Shown here one piece after another: positions 33,333 to 42,055 of a stretch of DNA of 64,000 nt. A program made the translations under genes and the position numbers. Source of the DNA: an uncultured Modestobacter sp. (GTDB lineage: Bacteria > Actinomycetota > Actinomycetes > Mycobacteriales > Geodermatophilaceae); NCBI RefSeq assembly GCF_947486615.1, contig NZ_CANKUD010000009.1:124001-188000 (forward strand), read 5' to 3'. Under the pieces are notes generated by a model, which searched no databases, was not told where the DNA came from, and saw only the letters and a list, made by a program, of their open reading frames with translations. Every line of letters starts with the position of its first letter. The stretch's first letter is position 1.

Positions 33333-34577
33333 GTGCGACGACGCGGCAAGGACGCCCCACTCCCCCGCGAGGTCGGCGTCCTCGCCATCGTCGCCTTCGT
33401 GGTGGCCCTCGGCTTCGGCGTCGTGGCCCCGGCCATCCCGCTGTTCGTCCGCGACTACGGCGTGGGCACCACCGCCGTCGGCTTCGCGGTCAGCGCCTTC
33501 GCCTTCTTCCGGTTCGTCTCCGCGTTCGGCGGCGGCTCGCTGGTGGAACGCATCGGCGAGCGGGCGGTGCTGGCCGCCGGGCTGGCGATCGTCGCGGTGA
33601 CCACCGGCCTGGCCGGGCTGGCCGGCAACTTCCCGCTGTTCGTCAGCCTGCGCGCGGCCGGCGGCATCGGCAGCGCGATGTTCACCGTCGCCGCGCTGTC
33701 GCTGCTGCTGCGCACCGCGCCGTCGCACCAGCGGGGCCGGGCGGCCGCCACCTACCAGGGCGGCTTCATCCTCGGCGGCATCGCCGGGCCCGCCGCCGGT
33801 GGCTTCCTGGCCGAGATCTCCCCGCGGGTGCCGTTCTTCGTCTACGCCGGCTTCCTGCTGGTCGCCGGTGCGGTGGCGCTGGTGCTGCTCCGGCCGGCCG
33901 CGCTCCCACCGATCCCGGCCGAGACCGCGCCCGGCGTCGACCAGGGCGGCGGGCCGGAGCCCTCCACCGCCGCCGTCCCCCCGCCCGGCACCCACGACGG
34001 CGGGCTGCGCCAGGCGCTCCGCTCCCGGGCCTACCTGGCGGCCCTGGTCGCCAACCTCGGTGTCGGCTGGGTGCTGTTCGGGGTGCGCAACTCCCTCGTT
34101 CCGCTGTACGTGACCGAGGAGCTGGGCAAGACCGTGGCCTGGGCCGGCGCCGGGCTGCTGGCCGGGTCAGTCGCCCAGGCGCTGGGCCTGCTGCGGGCCG
34201 GGCGGCTGTCGGACACCTGGGGACGGCGCCCGTCGCTGGTGCTGGGCACCGGGCTGGCCACCGCGTCGATCGCGGTGCTGGTGCTGCCGCCGTCCACCGT
34301 GGTGTTCCTGCTGGCGATGGCCACCTTCGGCCTGGGCGCCTCGCTGCTGGCCAGCGTGCCGGCCGCGGTGGTCGGCGACGTGAGCCCGCGCCGGGGCGGG
34401 CGGATGGTCGCGGTGTTCCAGATGGTCGCCGACCTGGGTGCCGTCGTCGGGCCGCTGGTCGCCGGCTGGCTCACCGACGCCTTCTCCTTCCAGGTGGCGT
34501 TCGCGGTCAGCGCCGCCGTCCTCGGCCTCGGGCTGCTGGCGGCGCTGGCCATGCCGCGGCAGGTGCGGCCGGCCTGA
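33333..34577 (+). CDS. MFS transporter, probably in the TPP-regulated operon
   Basis: 414 residues, twelve helices with a hydrophilic central loop. The first helix region is VALGFGVVAPAIPLFVRDYG, the TM2-3 loop GGSLVERIGERAVLAAG, and the second half repeats it as AGRLSDTWGRRPSLVLG. GTG start. Being 34 bases downstream of the riboswitch-controlled dehydrogenase on the same strand, it is likely co-transcribed and may move thiamine, a precursor or a degradation product. Drug efflux is the alternative for this family. Confidence 0.82.
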   Translation: MRRRGKDAPLPREVGVLAIVAFVVALGFGVVAPAIPLFVRDYGVGTTAVGFAVSAFAFFRFVSAFGGGSLVERIGERAVLAAGLAIVAVTTGLAGLAGNFPLFVSLRAAGGIGSAMFTVAALSLLLRTAPSHQRGRAAATYQGGFILGGIAGPAAGGFLAEISPRVPFFVYAGFLLVAGAVALVLLRPAALPPIPAETAPGVDQGGGPEPSTAAVPPPGTHDGGLRQALRSRAYLAALVANLGVGWVLFGVRNSLVPLYVTEELGKTVAWAGAGLLAGSVAQALGLLRAGRLSDTWGRRPSLVLGTGLATASIAVLVLPPSTVVFLLAMATFGLGASLLASVPAAVVGDVSPRRGGRMVAVFQMVADLGAVVGPLVAGWLTDAFSFQVAFAVSAAVLGLGLLAALAMPRQVRPA

Positions 34578-34687
34578 GGCAACCGGCGGGACTTCCGTTG
34601 GACACCTCCACGGAGTTGGATGAGCAGGCCACCGGGGGCCCGCCCACCGGGGCGGTCCACCCTGCGGCGGCGCCGACCGGAGGTGCT

Positions 34688-36346
34688 GTGCCTGCCCGAC
34701 CCGTCCTGCTCACCGTCGACGACGACCGCGCCGTCAGCCGCGCCGTCGCCCGCGACCTCCGCCGCCGCTACGGCGAGGCGTTCCGGATCGTCCGGGCGGA
34801 GAGCGGCCACGACGCGCTGGCGGTGCTGCGCGAGCTGACCGCGCGCGGCGAGGCGACCGCCCTGCTGCTGGCCGACCACCGGATGCCCGGCATGACCGGG
34901 GTGGAGTTCCTGGAGCAGGCGATGGACCTGGCACCCACCGCCAAGCGGGTGCTGCTCACCGCCTACGCCGACACCGACGCCGCCATCCGGGCGATCAACG
35001 ACGTCGACCTCGACCACTACCTGCTCAAGCCCTGGGACCCGCCGGAGGAGAAGCTCTACCCGGTCCTGGACGACCTGCTCGACCAGTGGAAGCGCACCGC
35101 CCGGCAGCCCTTCGACGGGCTCACCCTCCTCGGCCACCAGTGGTCGGCGGAGACCCAGGAGCTCAAGGAGTTCCTGGCCCGCAACCAGGTGCCCTACCGG
35201 CACCTGCAGGGCGAGGAGGCCGCCGCGATCCGCACCGCCGCCGAGCTCGGCGACGACGCGCTGCCGGCCTGTGTCTTCCCCGACGGCACGGTGCTCAGCC
35301 GGCCCTCGCTGCGTGACGTGGCCGAGAAGTGCGGCCTGTCCACGACGGCCGGCAGCCCGTTCTACGACGTCGTGGTGATCGGCGCCGGCCCCGCCGGTCT
35401 GGGCTCGGCCGTGTACGCCGGCAGCGAGGGGCTGCGCACCCTGCTGGTCGAGCGGACCGCCACCGGCGGGCAGGCGGGCACCAGCAGCCGGATCGAGAAC
35501 TACCTCGGCTTCCCGCGCGGCGTCTCCGGCGCTGACCTGGCCCGGCGGGCCCGCGACCAAGCGGTGAAGTTCGGCGTGGAGATCCTGACCACCGCCGAGG
35601 TCACCGAGATCGCGCCGGCCGGCGACGGCCGGGTCGTGCGGTTCGCCGACGGCGCGGAGGTCACCACCCACGCCGTCGTCCTGGCCACCGGCGTCCAGTG
35701 GACCCGGCTGCCGGCCCGGGGCGCCGAGGAGTTCGCCGGCCGTGGCGTGTTCTACGGCGCCGACCCGCACGAGGCGCTCAGCTGCACCGACCAGACCGTC
35801 TACATCGTCGGCGCAGCCAACTCCGCCGGGCAGGCGGCGCTGCACTTCGCCAAGTACGCCGGCAAGGTCGTGCTGCTGTGCCGCGGCACCGACATCCGCC
35901 GGGGCATGAGCGAGTACCTGGTCGCCCGGATCGAGGCGCACCCGGTGATCGAGGTGCGCACCTGCACGACCGTCGAGGCCGTCGAGGGCGATGACCACCT
36001 CGAGCGGCTGGTGCTGGCCAACGCGGCCAGCGGCAGCTCGGAGACCGTCGAGGCCAGCCGGCTGTTCGTGTTCATCGGCGCCCGGCCGATCACCGACTGG
36101 CTGGGCGAGGCCTACGCCCGCGACGACCACGGCTTCCTGCGCACCGGCCCGGCGCTGCTGGACGCCGAGGGCCGCCCGCCGGCGGACTGGCCGCTGCCCC
36201 GGGCGCCCTACCACCTGGAGTGCTCGGTGCCCGGGGTGTTCGTGGCCGGCGACGTCCGGTCGGAGTCGGTCAAGCGCGTGGCCTCCGCCGTCGGTGAGGG
36301 CGCGATGGCCGTGAGCCTGGTGCACCGCTACCTGGAGGCGATCTGA
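34688..36346 (+). CDS. Response regulator fused to thioredoxin-reductase-like flavoprotein
   Basis: 552 residues from GTG 34688, which has GGAGG 4 bases upstream; an upstream in-frame TTG was rejected. Order: receiver domain (VDDDRAV, phosphoacceptor Asp63 in LLADHRMPGM, Lys in LLKPWDPP); a glutaredoxin-like middle segment (LKEFLARNQVPYRHLQG, PACVFPDGTVLSRP); and a FAD/NAD disulfide-reductase fold (IGAGPAGLG ~232, TGGQAGTSSRIENYLG, IVGAANSAGQAA, GVFVAGDVR). The CxxC redox pair of thioredoxin reductase is absent: where CATC should be, the sequence is YGADPHE. So it is likely a flavin sensor or oxidoreductase of another type. It is the first gene of a three-gene cluster with the kinase and the UBP zinc finger. 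Confidence 0.88.
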   Translation: MPARPVLLTVDDDRAVSRAVARDLRRRYGEAFRIVRAESGHDALAVLRELTARGEATALLLADHRMPGMTGVEFLEQAMDLAPTAKRVLLTAYADTDAAIRAINDVDLDHYLLKPWDPPEEKLYPVLDDLLDQWKRTARQPFDGLTLLGHQWSAETQELKEFLARNQVPYRHLQGEEAAAIRTAAELGDDALPACVFPDGTVLSRPSLRDVAEKCGLSTTAGSPFYDVVVIGAGPAGLGSAVYAGSEGLRTLLVERTATGGQAGTSSRIENYLGFPRGVSGADLARRARDQAVKFGVEILTTAEVTEIAPAGDGRVVRFADGAEVTTHAVVLATGVQWTRLPARGAEEFAGRGVFYGADPHEALSCTDQTVYIVGAANSAGQAALHFAKYAGKVVLLCRGTDIRRGMSEYLVARIEAHPVIEVRTCTTVEAVEGDDHLERLVLANAASGSSETVEASRLFVFIGARPITDWLGEAYARDDHGFLRTGPALLDAEGRPPADWPLPRAPYHLECSVPGVFVAGDVRSESVKRVASAVGEGAMAVSLVHRYLEAI

Positions 36347-36347
36347 G

Positions 36348-37760
36348 ATGGCCGTCGACCTCGACGAGCTGCGCAGCCTGTTCCTGTTCGAGTCGCTCGA
36401 CGACGAGGCGCTGCACTGGCTGTCCGGCCGCAGCGACGTGCGCGTGTACGACGCCGACACGGTCGTCTTCGCCGAGGGCGAGCCGGCCGAGGCGCTGTAC
36501 ATGCTGCTGGAGGGCGAGCTGCTGCTGACCAAGCACGGCGGCGGCGAGGACGTCGTCATCAACCGTACGGCGCACCGCGGGGCGTACTCCGGCGCCGTCC
36601 GGGCCTTCGCCAGCGGACCGCCGGAGGTGTACCAGACGACGCTGCGCAGCACGCTGCCCAGCCGGTTCCTCCGGCTGCCGGCCGGGGACTTCGCCACGCT
36701 GGTGGTCCAGCAGTGCCCGATGGCGGTGCACCTGCTCGACGGCATCTACGAGGGCGTGCGGGCCACCGAGTCGGCGATCCGCCAGCGCGAGCACCTGGCC
36801 CAGCTCGGCGTCCTGTCGGCGAACCTGGCCCACGAGCTGAACAACCCCGCGGCCGCGGCCGTGCGGGCGACCGAGCAGCTGCGCAGCCGCGTCGCCGGGA
36901 TGCGGACCAAGCTGCGGCTGCTGGCCGGCAAGGGGCTCTCCCCGGAGCTGGTCGCCCGGCTGATCGAGACCCAGGAGGTCGCGGTCGAGCGGGCGCTGAA
37001 GCCACGGCCGGAGCTCACCGCCCTGGAGGAGAGCGACCTGGAGGACTCCATCGCCGACCGGCTGGAGGAGCTCGGCGTCGGCCACACCTACGACCTGGCA
37101 CCGGTGTTCGCCGCGGCGGGCATGGACGCCCAGTGGGTGGACGACGTGGTGGAGCGGGTCGACTCCGGGCTGGAGTGGGACGCGGCCTTCGGCTGGCTCC
37201 GCTACACGCTGGAGACCGAGGCGCTGATGAGCGAGATCGAGGAGGCCAGCACCCGGATCTCCTCGCTGGTCGGCGCGGTGAAGCAGTACTCACACCTGGA
37301 CCAGGCCCAGCACTCCGACGTCGAGCTCAAGCCCGGCCTGGAGAGCACGCTGGTGATGCTGGCCCGCAAGCTCACCGGCATCGAGGTGCGCCGCGAGTAC
37401 GCCGCGGACCTGCCGAAGGTGCCCGGCTACCCGGCCGAGCTCAACCAGGTCTGGACGAACCTGATCGACAACGCCGCCGACGCGCTCGGCGCGCACGGCG
37501 TGCTGACGTTGCGCACCCGGGCGGACGCCGAGGCGGTGTTCGTGGAGGTCGCCGACGACGGGCCGGGGGTGCCGGAGTCGGTGCGCGAGCACCTGTTCGA
37601 GCCCTTCGTCACCACCAAGCCGGCCGGTGAGGGCAGCGGCCTGGGCCTGGAGAACGCCAAGCGGATCGTCGAGCGGCGGCACGGCGGGTCACTGAGCTAC
37701 ACCACCGGCCCGGAGGGGACGACGTTCTGCGTCCGGCTGCCGCGCACCCGCCGGCCCTGA
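36348..37760 (+). CDS. Cyclic-nucleotide-domain sensor histidine kinase
   Basis: 470 residues, starting one base after the previous stop. N-terminal cNMP/CRP-like domain (~1-130: LFLFESLDDEALHWLSGR, LYMLLEGELLL); HisKA region with the phosphorylated His162 in NLAHELNNPAAAA; a linker helix pair; HATPase at the C-terminus (N-box LIDNAADAL, G1 VADDGPGVPE, F-box LFEPFVTT, G2 GSGLGLENAK). It lacks membrane segments, so it is a cytosolic sensor. Its natural partner is the receiver domain of the adjacent fusion protein, giving a two-component pair that senses a small ligand or redox state. Confidence 0.92.
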   Translation: MAVDLDELRSLFLFESLDDEALHWLSGRSDVRVYDADTVVFAEGEPAEALYMLLEGELLLTKHGGGEDVVINRTAHRGAYSGAVRAFASGPPEVYQTTLRSTLPSRFLRLPAGDFATLVVQQCPMAVHLLDGIYEGVRATESAIRQREHLAQLGVLSANLAHELNNPAAAAVRATEQLRSRVAGMRTKLRLLAGKGLSPELVARLIETQEVAVERALKPRPELTALEESDLEDSIADRLEELGVGHTYDLAPVFAAAGMDAQWVDDVVERVDSGLEWDAAFGWLRYTLETEALMSEIEEASTRISSLVGAVKQYSHLDQAQHSDVELKPGLESTLVMLARKLTGIEVRREYAADLPKVPGYPAELNQVWTNLIDNAADALGAHGVLTLRTRADAEAVFVEVADDGPGVPESVREHLFEPFVTTKPAGEGSGLGLENAKRIVERRHGGSLSYTTGPEGTTFCVRLPRTRRP

Positions 37761-37766
37761 CCGTCG

Positions 37767-38054
37767 ATGGGCTGGCAGACCGAACGCGGAGCCACCTGCG
37801 GGCACGCCGGCGGTCTGCCGGCTCCGCCCGGCCCGGCGTCGGCGTGCGCGGACTGCGTGCGGGTGGGCGGCCAGTGGGTGCACCTGCGCCGCTGCCTGGC
37901 CTGTGACCACGTCGCCTGCTGCGACTCCTCGCCGCACCGGCACGCCACCGCGCACGCCACGGCGACCGGCCACCCGGTGGTCGCCTCCGCCGAACCCCGC
38001 GAGCACTGGGCCTGGTGCTACCCCGACCAGGCCCTCCTCCTCCCCGGCCCCTAG
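37767..38054 (+). CDS. UBP-type zinc finger protein
   Basis: 95 residues. The UBP zinc finger pattern is visible as ATCGHAGG, then SACADCVRVGGQWVHLRRCLACDHVACCDSS, HRHATAHATATGHPVVAS and HWAWCYPDQ (split blocks), providing the Cys/His ligands. In eukaryotes this fold binds the C-terminal tail of ubiquitin; bacteria have no ubiquitin, so the partner here is unknown. Position and orientation tie it to the kinase and flavoprotein genes. Its TAG stop shares CTAG with the converging gene. Confidence 0.85.
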   Translation: MGWQTERGATCGHAGGLPAPPGPASACADCVRVGGQWVHLRRCLACDHVACCDSSPHRHATAHATATGHPVVASAEPREHWAWCYPDQALLLPGP

Positions 38055-39412
38055 CTCTTCGGCCCTGTCGCAGGGGGCCGCCCCGAGCGGAGCGTGGGGT
38101 GAGGGGCGACGGGGTCCTTCACGTAGGGGATCGTCTGCGGGCCCTCGGGCAGCACGCAGACGCGGGCGTCCGGGCCGGCCTCCGCCACCGCCTCGGCGAC
38201 GGTGGCGGCGATGTCGGTGGTCTGGGCCAGGTGCGCCTCGGCCAGCTGGGCGTCGGTGAGGTGGTCGGTGTGCATCACGACCCGGTGTGCGGCCTGGATG
38301 CGGGCCTGGATCTGCACCTGCCACTGGTCGGGCACCGTCTGCTCCCGGGCACCGATCAGCTCCAGCAGCGCCTCCGGCGACGCGGCCGAGGTGAGCACCT
38401 CCCGGTAGGAGCCGTGGTCGGGGAAGCCGTCCTCGCAGGCCGCCGCGCAGACGATCAGCCCGTCGGGCTTCGTCACCTGCGCGGCGGCGGACATGCCCTT
38501 CACCGACTGGTAGAGGTTCTGGTCCAGCGGGAAGCCCGAGCCGGTGGTGACCACGACGTCGAAGGGGGCGTCCACCGGGGCCATCGCCACCTCGCGGGCT
38601 CGCTCGATCGCCACCGCGTGCATCTCCAGGGTGTCGCCGCCGAACGCGGCGATCACCTCCTGCGCGGTGTTGAGCACCACGTCGAAGGAGTACGTCACGT
38701 CGGTGCCGGCGGTGATCGCCCGGACGTCGTCGTGCACCGGGTTGCCCTGGGTGACGCCCCAGGTCGCCCGCGGGTCGCCGATCCGCTTCGCGTCGTGCAG
38801 CACCAGCACCGTGTCCAGCGCGGCCAGGCCCGGGGCGACCATCTTCGGGCCACCGGAGAAGCCGGCGAAGAAGTGCGGTTCGACGAAGCCGGTGGTGATC
38901 CGGACGTCGGCGTCCACCCACTGCTCGTTGAGCCACACCGGCACGCCGTCGCCGAAGGTGCCCATCCAGCGGTGGGTGTCACTCGCCCGGGAGTCGTGGT
39001 TGACGATCCGCACCGTGTCCACGACCTCGTCGCCGAACATGGCCCGCAGCTCGGCGTCGGTGTTGGCCCGGTGGGTGCCGGTGGCGACCAGCACGACGAC
39101 GTCCTCGAGCCGCACGATGCCGTCGAGCTCCTCGAGCACCGCCGGGACCATCAGGTGCCGGGGCTGGGCACGGGTGCCGTCGCAGGCCGAGATCGCCACC
39201 GTCTGCCCGGGCCGGACGCGCTCCCGCAGCGGCGCACCGCCCACCGGCTCGCGCAGCGCCCGGCGCAGCTCGGCCGGGACGTCCGCGGCAGCCGCGTGCT
39301 CGACGGGGGTGATCACCGCCGCGTCATCCGGCAGCTCGACGGTCAGTCCTGCGCGCCCGTAGGCGAGCCTCACCTGCTGCACGTCGGCCTCCTCGCCGTC
39401 TGGTCGGCCCAT
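38051..39412 (-). CDS. LarA-like nickel-pincer racemase family protein
   Basis: 453 residues from ATG 39412; a longer extension is Arg-rich. LarA hallmarks: SACDGTRAQPRHLM, LVATGTHRANTDAELR, NHDSRA, TTGFVEPHFFAGFSGGPKMVAPGL, where the Lys of GGPK attaches the nickel-pincer cofactor and the His residues coordinate nickel, and TTGSGFPLDQNLYQSVKG. LarA interconverts lactate enantiomers; homologues epimerise other 2-hydroxy acids, so the substrate is not fixed. The cofactor genes larB/C/E are not in the window. The gene ends four bases into the UBP gene. Confidence 0.88.
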   Translation of the reverse strand: MGRPDGEEADVQQVRLAYGRAGLTVELPDDAAVITPVEHAAAADVPAELRRALREPVGGAPLRERVRPGQTVAISACDGTRAQPRHLMVPAVLEELDGIVRLEDVVVLVATGTHRANTDAELRAMFGDEVVDTVRIVNHDSRASDTHRWMGTFGDGVPVWLNEQWVDADVRITTGFVEPHFFAGFSGGPKMVAPGLAALDTVLVLHDAKRIGDPRATWGVTQGNPVHDDVRAITAGTDVTYSFDVVLNTAQEVIAAFGGDTLEMHAVAIERAREVAMAPVDAPFDVVVTTGSGFPLDQNLYQSVKGMSAAAQVTKPDGLIVCAAACEDGFPDHGSYREVLTSAASPEALLELIGAREQTVPDQWQVQIQARIQAAHRVVMHTDHLTDAQLAEAHLAQTTDIAATVAEAVAEAGPDARVCVLPEGPQTIPYVKDPVAPHPTLRSGRPPATGPKS

Positions 39413-39494
39413 TCGACCACTCCTCCGCCGATCCCACTCGGTCGCCGGCGCAAACACGTGGACCCGCCGAGCGGCCCCGCCTACCGTCCGGCGG

Positions 39495-39983
39495 ATGGAA
39501 GCGCGGCCCTACCTCGTCCTGGACCTCAGCCGGCCACTGCCCGAGGTTGACCGCACCGGCGTCCGGGTGGCACGGGAGGCCGACCTGCCGGCGATGGCCG
39601 AGGTGATGGCCGAGGCCTACCGCGGCACGGTGGACGACGAGGGCGAGGACCAGCCCGCCGCGCTGGCGGAGCTGCGGTCGACGGCCGCCGGCACCCACGG
39701 CCCGCCGCTGCCCGACGCCTGGCTGCTGGCCGAGGAGGCCGGTGAGGTGGCCGCCGCCGTCGTCTGCACCCGGTGGCAGGGGTTGCCGTTCGTCGCGCAG
39801 GCCGTCACCCACCCGCGGTGGCAGCGCCGCGGGCACGGCACCCGCCTGTTGCTGGCCGCCGCGACGACGCTCCGGGCCGGTGGGGAGACCCGGTTGTCGC
39901 TCATCGTGACCCGCCGGAACCCCGCCCATGCCCTGTACCAGCGACTCGGCTTCACCGAGATCCCCTGGCCCGAGGGCACCTGA
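39495..39983 (+). CDS. GNAT-family N-acetyltransferase
   Basis: 162 residues. Acetyl-CoA-binding motif A is recognisable in VTHPRWQRRGHGTRLLLAAATTL (two blocks), preceded by the beta strand EVAAAVVCTRWQG and followed by SLIVTRRNPAHALYQRLGFTEI, the usual GNAT ending. Substrate unknown. ATG 39495. It precedes a thioesterase gene by 40 bases on the same strand. Confidence 0.85.
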   Translation: MEARPYLVLDLSRPLPEVDRTGVRVAREADLPAMAEVMAEAYRGTVDDEGEDQPAALAELRSTAAGTHGPPLPDAWLLAEEAGEVAAAVVCTRWQGLPFVAQAVTHPRWQRRGHGTRLLLAAATTLRAGGETRLSLIVTRRNPAHALYQRLGFTEIPWPEGT

Positions 39984-40023
39984 CCCGGGCGTGCCCGGCT
40001 CGCACCCCGGGTAACGGCTGTGG

Positions 40024-40395
40024 ATGAGCGACGCGAGCTTCGTGGACACCCTCGGCGTGCACGGCGGGACGGCGGAGGACGGGACGGCACACCTGCGGCT
40101 GGACGCCACCGACCAGCACCTGAACGAGGCGGGCACGGTGCACGGCGGCGTCCTGGCCACCCTGGTCGACACCGCGATGGGGCGGGCGGTGCGCAGCCGT
40201 ACCGGCGAGTCCGACGTCCCGGCCACCAGTCAGCTGACCGTCACCTACCTGCGTCCCGGCTCGCCCGGGACGCTCGAGGTGACCGGCCGGATCAGCAAGC
40301 AGGGCGAGCACCTGACGGTCTGCGAGGCGGAGGTGGCGCAGGAGGGCCGCACCCTGGTGCACGCGGTGGCGACGTTCGCCGTCCTGCACCGCTGA
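40024..40395 (+). CDS. PaaI-type hotdog-fold thioesterase
   Basis: 123 residues. The hotdog signature is the helix segment LNEAGTVHGGVLATLVDTAMGRAV, containing the HGG-x-D pattern, followed by strands QLTVTYLRPGSPGTLEVTG and KQGEHLTVCEAEVAQ. The family hydrolyses aromatic or acyl-CoA esters, acting as a housekeeping or phenylacetate-pathway thioesterase. No paa genes are near. A strong hairpin follows the gene. Confidence 0.9.
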   Translation: MSDASFVDTLGVHGGTAEDGTAHLRLDATDQHLNEAGTVHGGVLATLVDTAMGRAVRSRTGESDVPATSQLTVTYLRPGSPGTLEVTGRISKQGEHLTVCEAEVAQEGRTLVHAVATFAVLHR

Positions 40396-40411
40396 CCCCG
40401 GGGAAGACGAA

Positions 40412-40443
40412 GGGCACCTGGACCGGTGGTGGTCCAGGTGCCC
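40412..40443. terminator. Bidirectional terminator hairpin
   Basis: Perfect 13-bp arms GGGCACCTGGACC / GGTCCAGGTGCCC around a GGTGGT loop, between the thioesterase stop (40395) and the stop of the converging gene (40465). Confidence 0.85.
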
Positions 40444-40464
40444 CGGTGGTGCTCCGAACGGTGG

Positions 40465-40923
40465 TCAGGCGGGACGGCGCCCGGCGAGTTGGCGGGCCGC
40501 GGTGACGGCCTGCTCGTCGAGGGCGCCGGCGTCGCCAGCGCGGCGGGCCGCCGCCTGGGCGTCCAGCCAGCTGATGTGCCGCTCCCAGGCCGCGCGCGGC
40601 GAGATGCTCAGCGCGCGACCGATCTGCGCCCAGTCGGCACCACCCCGGAGGGCGGCGCGGATGCCGAGCTGGCGGTGCTCGTGCGCCTTGCGGGCGACGA
40701 CCTCGCCGAGGGCGAGCAGCTCGAGCGCCTCCTCGGTGTCCAGCGACGTGCCGACGGCCTTGAAGCTGGCCCAGTCGTCGTCGTCGTCGGAGCTGTCGTT
40801 CAGGCCGTCGATGGCGACGTTGTCGCGCCGGCTCAGGAAGTCCAGCCGGATCACGGCGGTCATGAGCGAGAACTCGCTCTCCAGCACCTCAGGGGTGGTG
40901 GCGACCTCAGGCACAGTGGTCAT
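40465..40923 (-). CDS. Putative helix-turn-helix protein of unknown function
   Basis: 152 residues from ATG 40923. There is an acidic stretch in the middle (NDSSDDDDDW), then LLALGEVVARKAHEHRQLGI and a segment GGADWAQIGRALSISPRAAWERH that fits a short helix-turn-helix. The latter is often found in actinobacterial proteins of unknown role. No promoter target is evident. Function not recognised beyond probable DNA binding. Confidence 0.55.
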   Translation of the reverse strand: MTTVPEVATTPEVLESEFSLMTAVIRLDFLSRRDNVAIDGLNDSSDDDDDWASFKAVGTSLDTEEALELLALGEVVARKAHEHRQLGIRAALRGGADWAQIGRALSISPRAAWERHISWLDAQAAARRAGDAGALDEQAVTAARQLAGRRPA

Positions 40924-41004
40924 GAGGCACAGCATTTCCCGAACCCACCCGGCTGTAACGCGATCGTGACGATCGTCTCGTGTGCGGCCGAGTGGCCTCG
41001 CACA

Positions 41005-41045
41005 CGGTGGTCGGCCGGGCGCGGGACGTGCCTGGCCGACCACCG
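41005..41045. terminator. Terminator hairpin after the ferritin-like gene
   Basis: 12-bp perfect arms CGGTGGTCGGCC / GGCCGACCACCG with a 17-base loop, located downstream of the minus-strand gene that ends at 41072. Confidence 0.7.
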
Positions 41046-41071
41046 CCGGCCGACGGGCCGGCCCGGCAGGG

Positions 41072-42055
41072 TCACTCCGGGATGCCGACGGCCTCCTTGG
41101 CCAGGGCGGCGAGCCGGGTCTGGGTCGCGCTGACCACGCTGGAGCGGGCCTTGTGCGCCTCCTCGTAGCGGATGACCGCGTTGACCTGCTGCGGGTCGTC
41201 CAGCTCCCGGACCGCCTTGGCGATCTGCGCGGTGGACATCGAGTCGTAGCCGGCGATCGGCAGTTCCTCGGCGGTGAGGTCACCCAGCTCGCGGCGGGTG
41301 GCGGCCACCGCCTCGGCGGTGCTGCTGTTGCCCTCCCGCTCGGCGATGCGCTCGGCCCGGCGCAACGAGGCGACGCGGCCGACGGTGAGAGTCTCCCGGA
41401 CGGCGCCGCTGAAGGCGGTGGCCCGCCCCACGACGTCGCCGACGACCCCGTTGACCGCGCCACCGGCCTGGCCGCCGGCGTGCTGGGCGGTGTCCACGGC
41501 GCGGTTGACGGTGTTCGCGGCGAACCGCACCGGGAGGCTGGCCAGCTTGCCGGCACCACCGGCGACCCGCTGGAAGGGGGTGGCCCGCAGCGCGGCCGGC
41601 CCGCCCAGCGCCTGCTCGGCGAGGACCACGGTCAGCCACTCGACGGTGGCCGAGTGCGCGGTGACCAGCCGCTCGGCGAGCTCGTGCACGGCCGGCTGCT
41701 CGGCGGTCTGGGCCAGCACCTTGAGGTAGGTGGCCCGGTCCAGCAGCTGGTGCTCCAGCTGCAGGTCCTGCAGCAGCGCCTCGTCGATCGGCTCGGCCTG
41801 CTCGAGCGTGGCCTTGACCAGTGCGCCGAGCCGGCCCAGGGCCGGGGTGACGACGTCGGTCATGCCGCCGAGCCGGCGCAGCTGCTCGGCGATGGCGGTC
41901 GTCCGCTCGGCCGCGTGCTCGGCGTTCTGCTGCAGTTCGCGGCGGACGGCGTCGGTGCGGGCCTGCGTCACCCGGATGCGGGCGATCTGCTCCTCGGTCT
42001 GGGTGAGCACGAGGAGGGCGCGCAGCTGGGCGATGAGCGTGGTGGTGTCGGTCAT
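41072..42055 (-). CDS. Helical ferritin-like protein of unknown function
   Basis: 327 residues, almost entirely alpha-helical, with GGAG 6 bases before ATG 42055. The first ~160 residues form long amphipathic helices (LIAQLRALLVLTQTEEQIARI, EEALLQDLQLEHQLLDRATYLK-like stretch, ELAERLVTAHSATVEWL) with a ferritin-like four-helix appearance. The middle is Gly/Ala-rich (GGQAGGAVNGVVGDVVG) and the end contains AKAVRELDDPQQVNAVIRYEEAHKAR in two blocks. Role unknown; storage or stress association is a guess from neighbours. Confidence 0.55.
   Translation of the reverse strand: MTDTTTLIAQLRALLVLTQTEEQIARIRVTQARTDAVRRELQQNAEHAAERTTAIAEQLRRLGGMTDVVTPALGRLGALVKATLEQAEPIDEALLQDLQLEHQLLDRATYLKVLAQTAEQPAVHELAERLVTAHSATVEWLTVVLAEQALGGPAALRATPFQRVAGGAGKLASLPVRFAANTVNRAVDTAQHAGGQAGGAVNGVVGDVVGRATAFSGAVRETLTVGRVASLRRAERIAEREGNSSTAEAVAATRRELGDLTAEELPIAGYDSMSTAQIAKAVRELDDPQQVNAVIRYEEAHKARSSVVSATQTRLAALAKEAVGIPE

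Noticed and set aside
39034-39046. GAACATGGCC half-site in the LarA-like gene
   Set aside because: Only one half of the dyad is present and it lies in conserved coding sequence.
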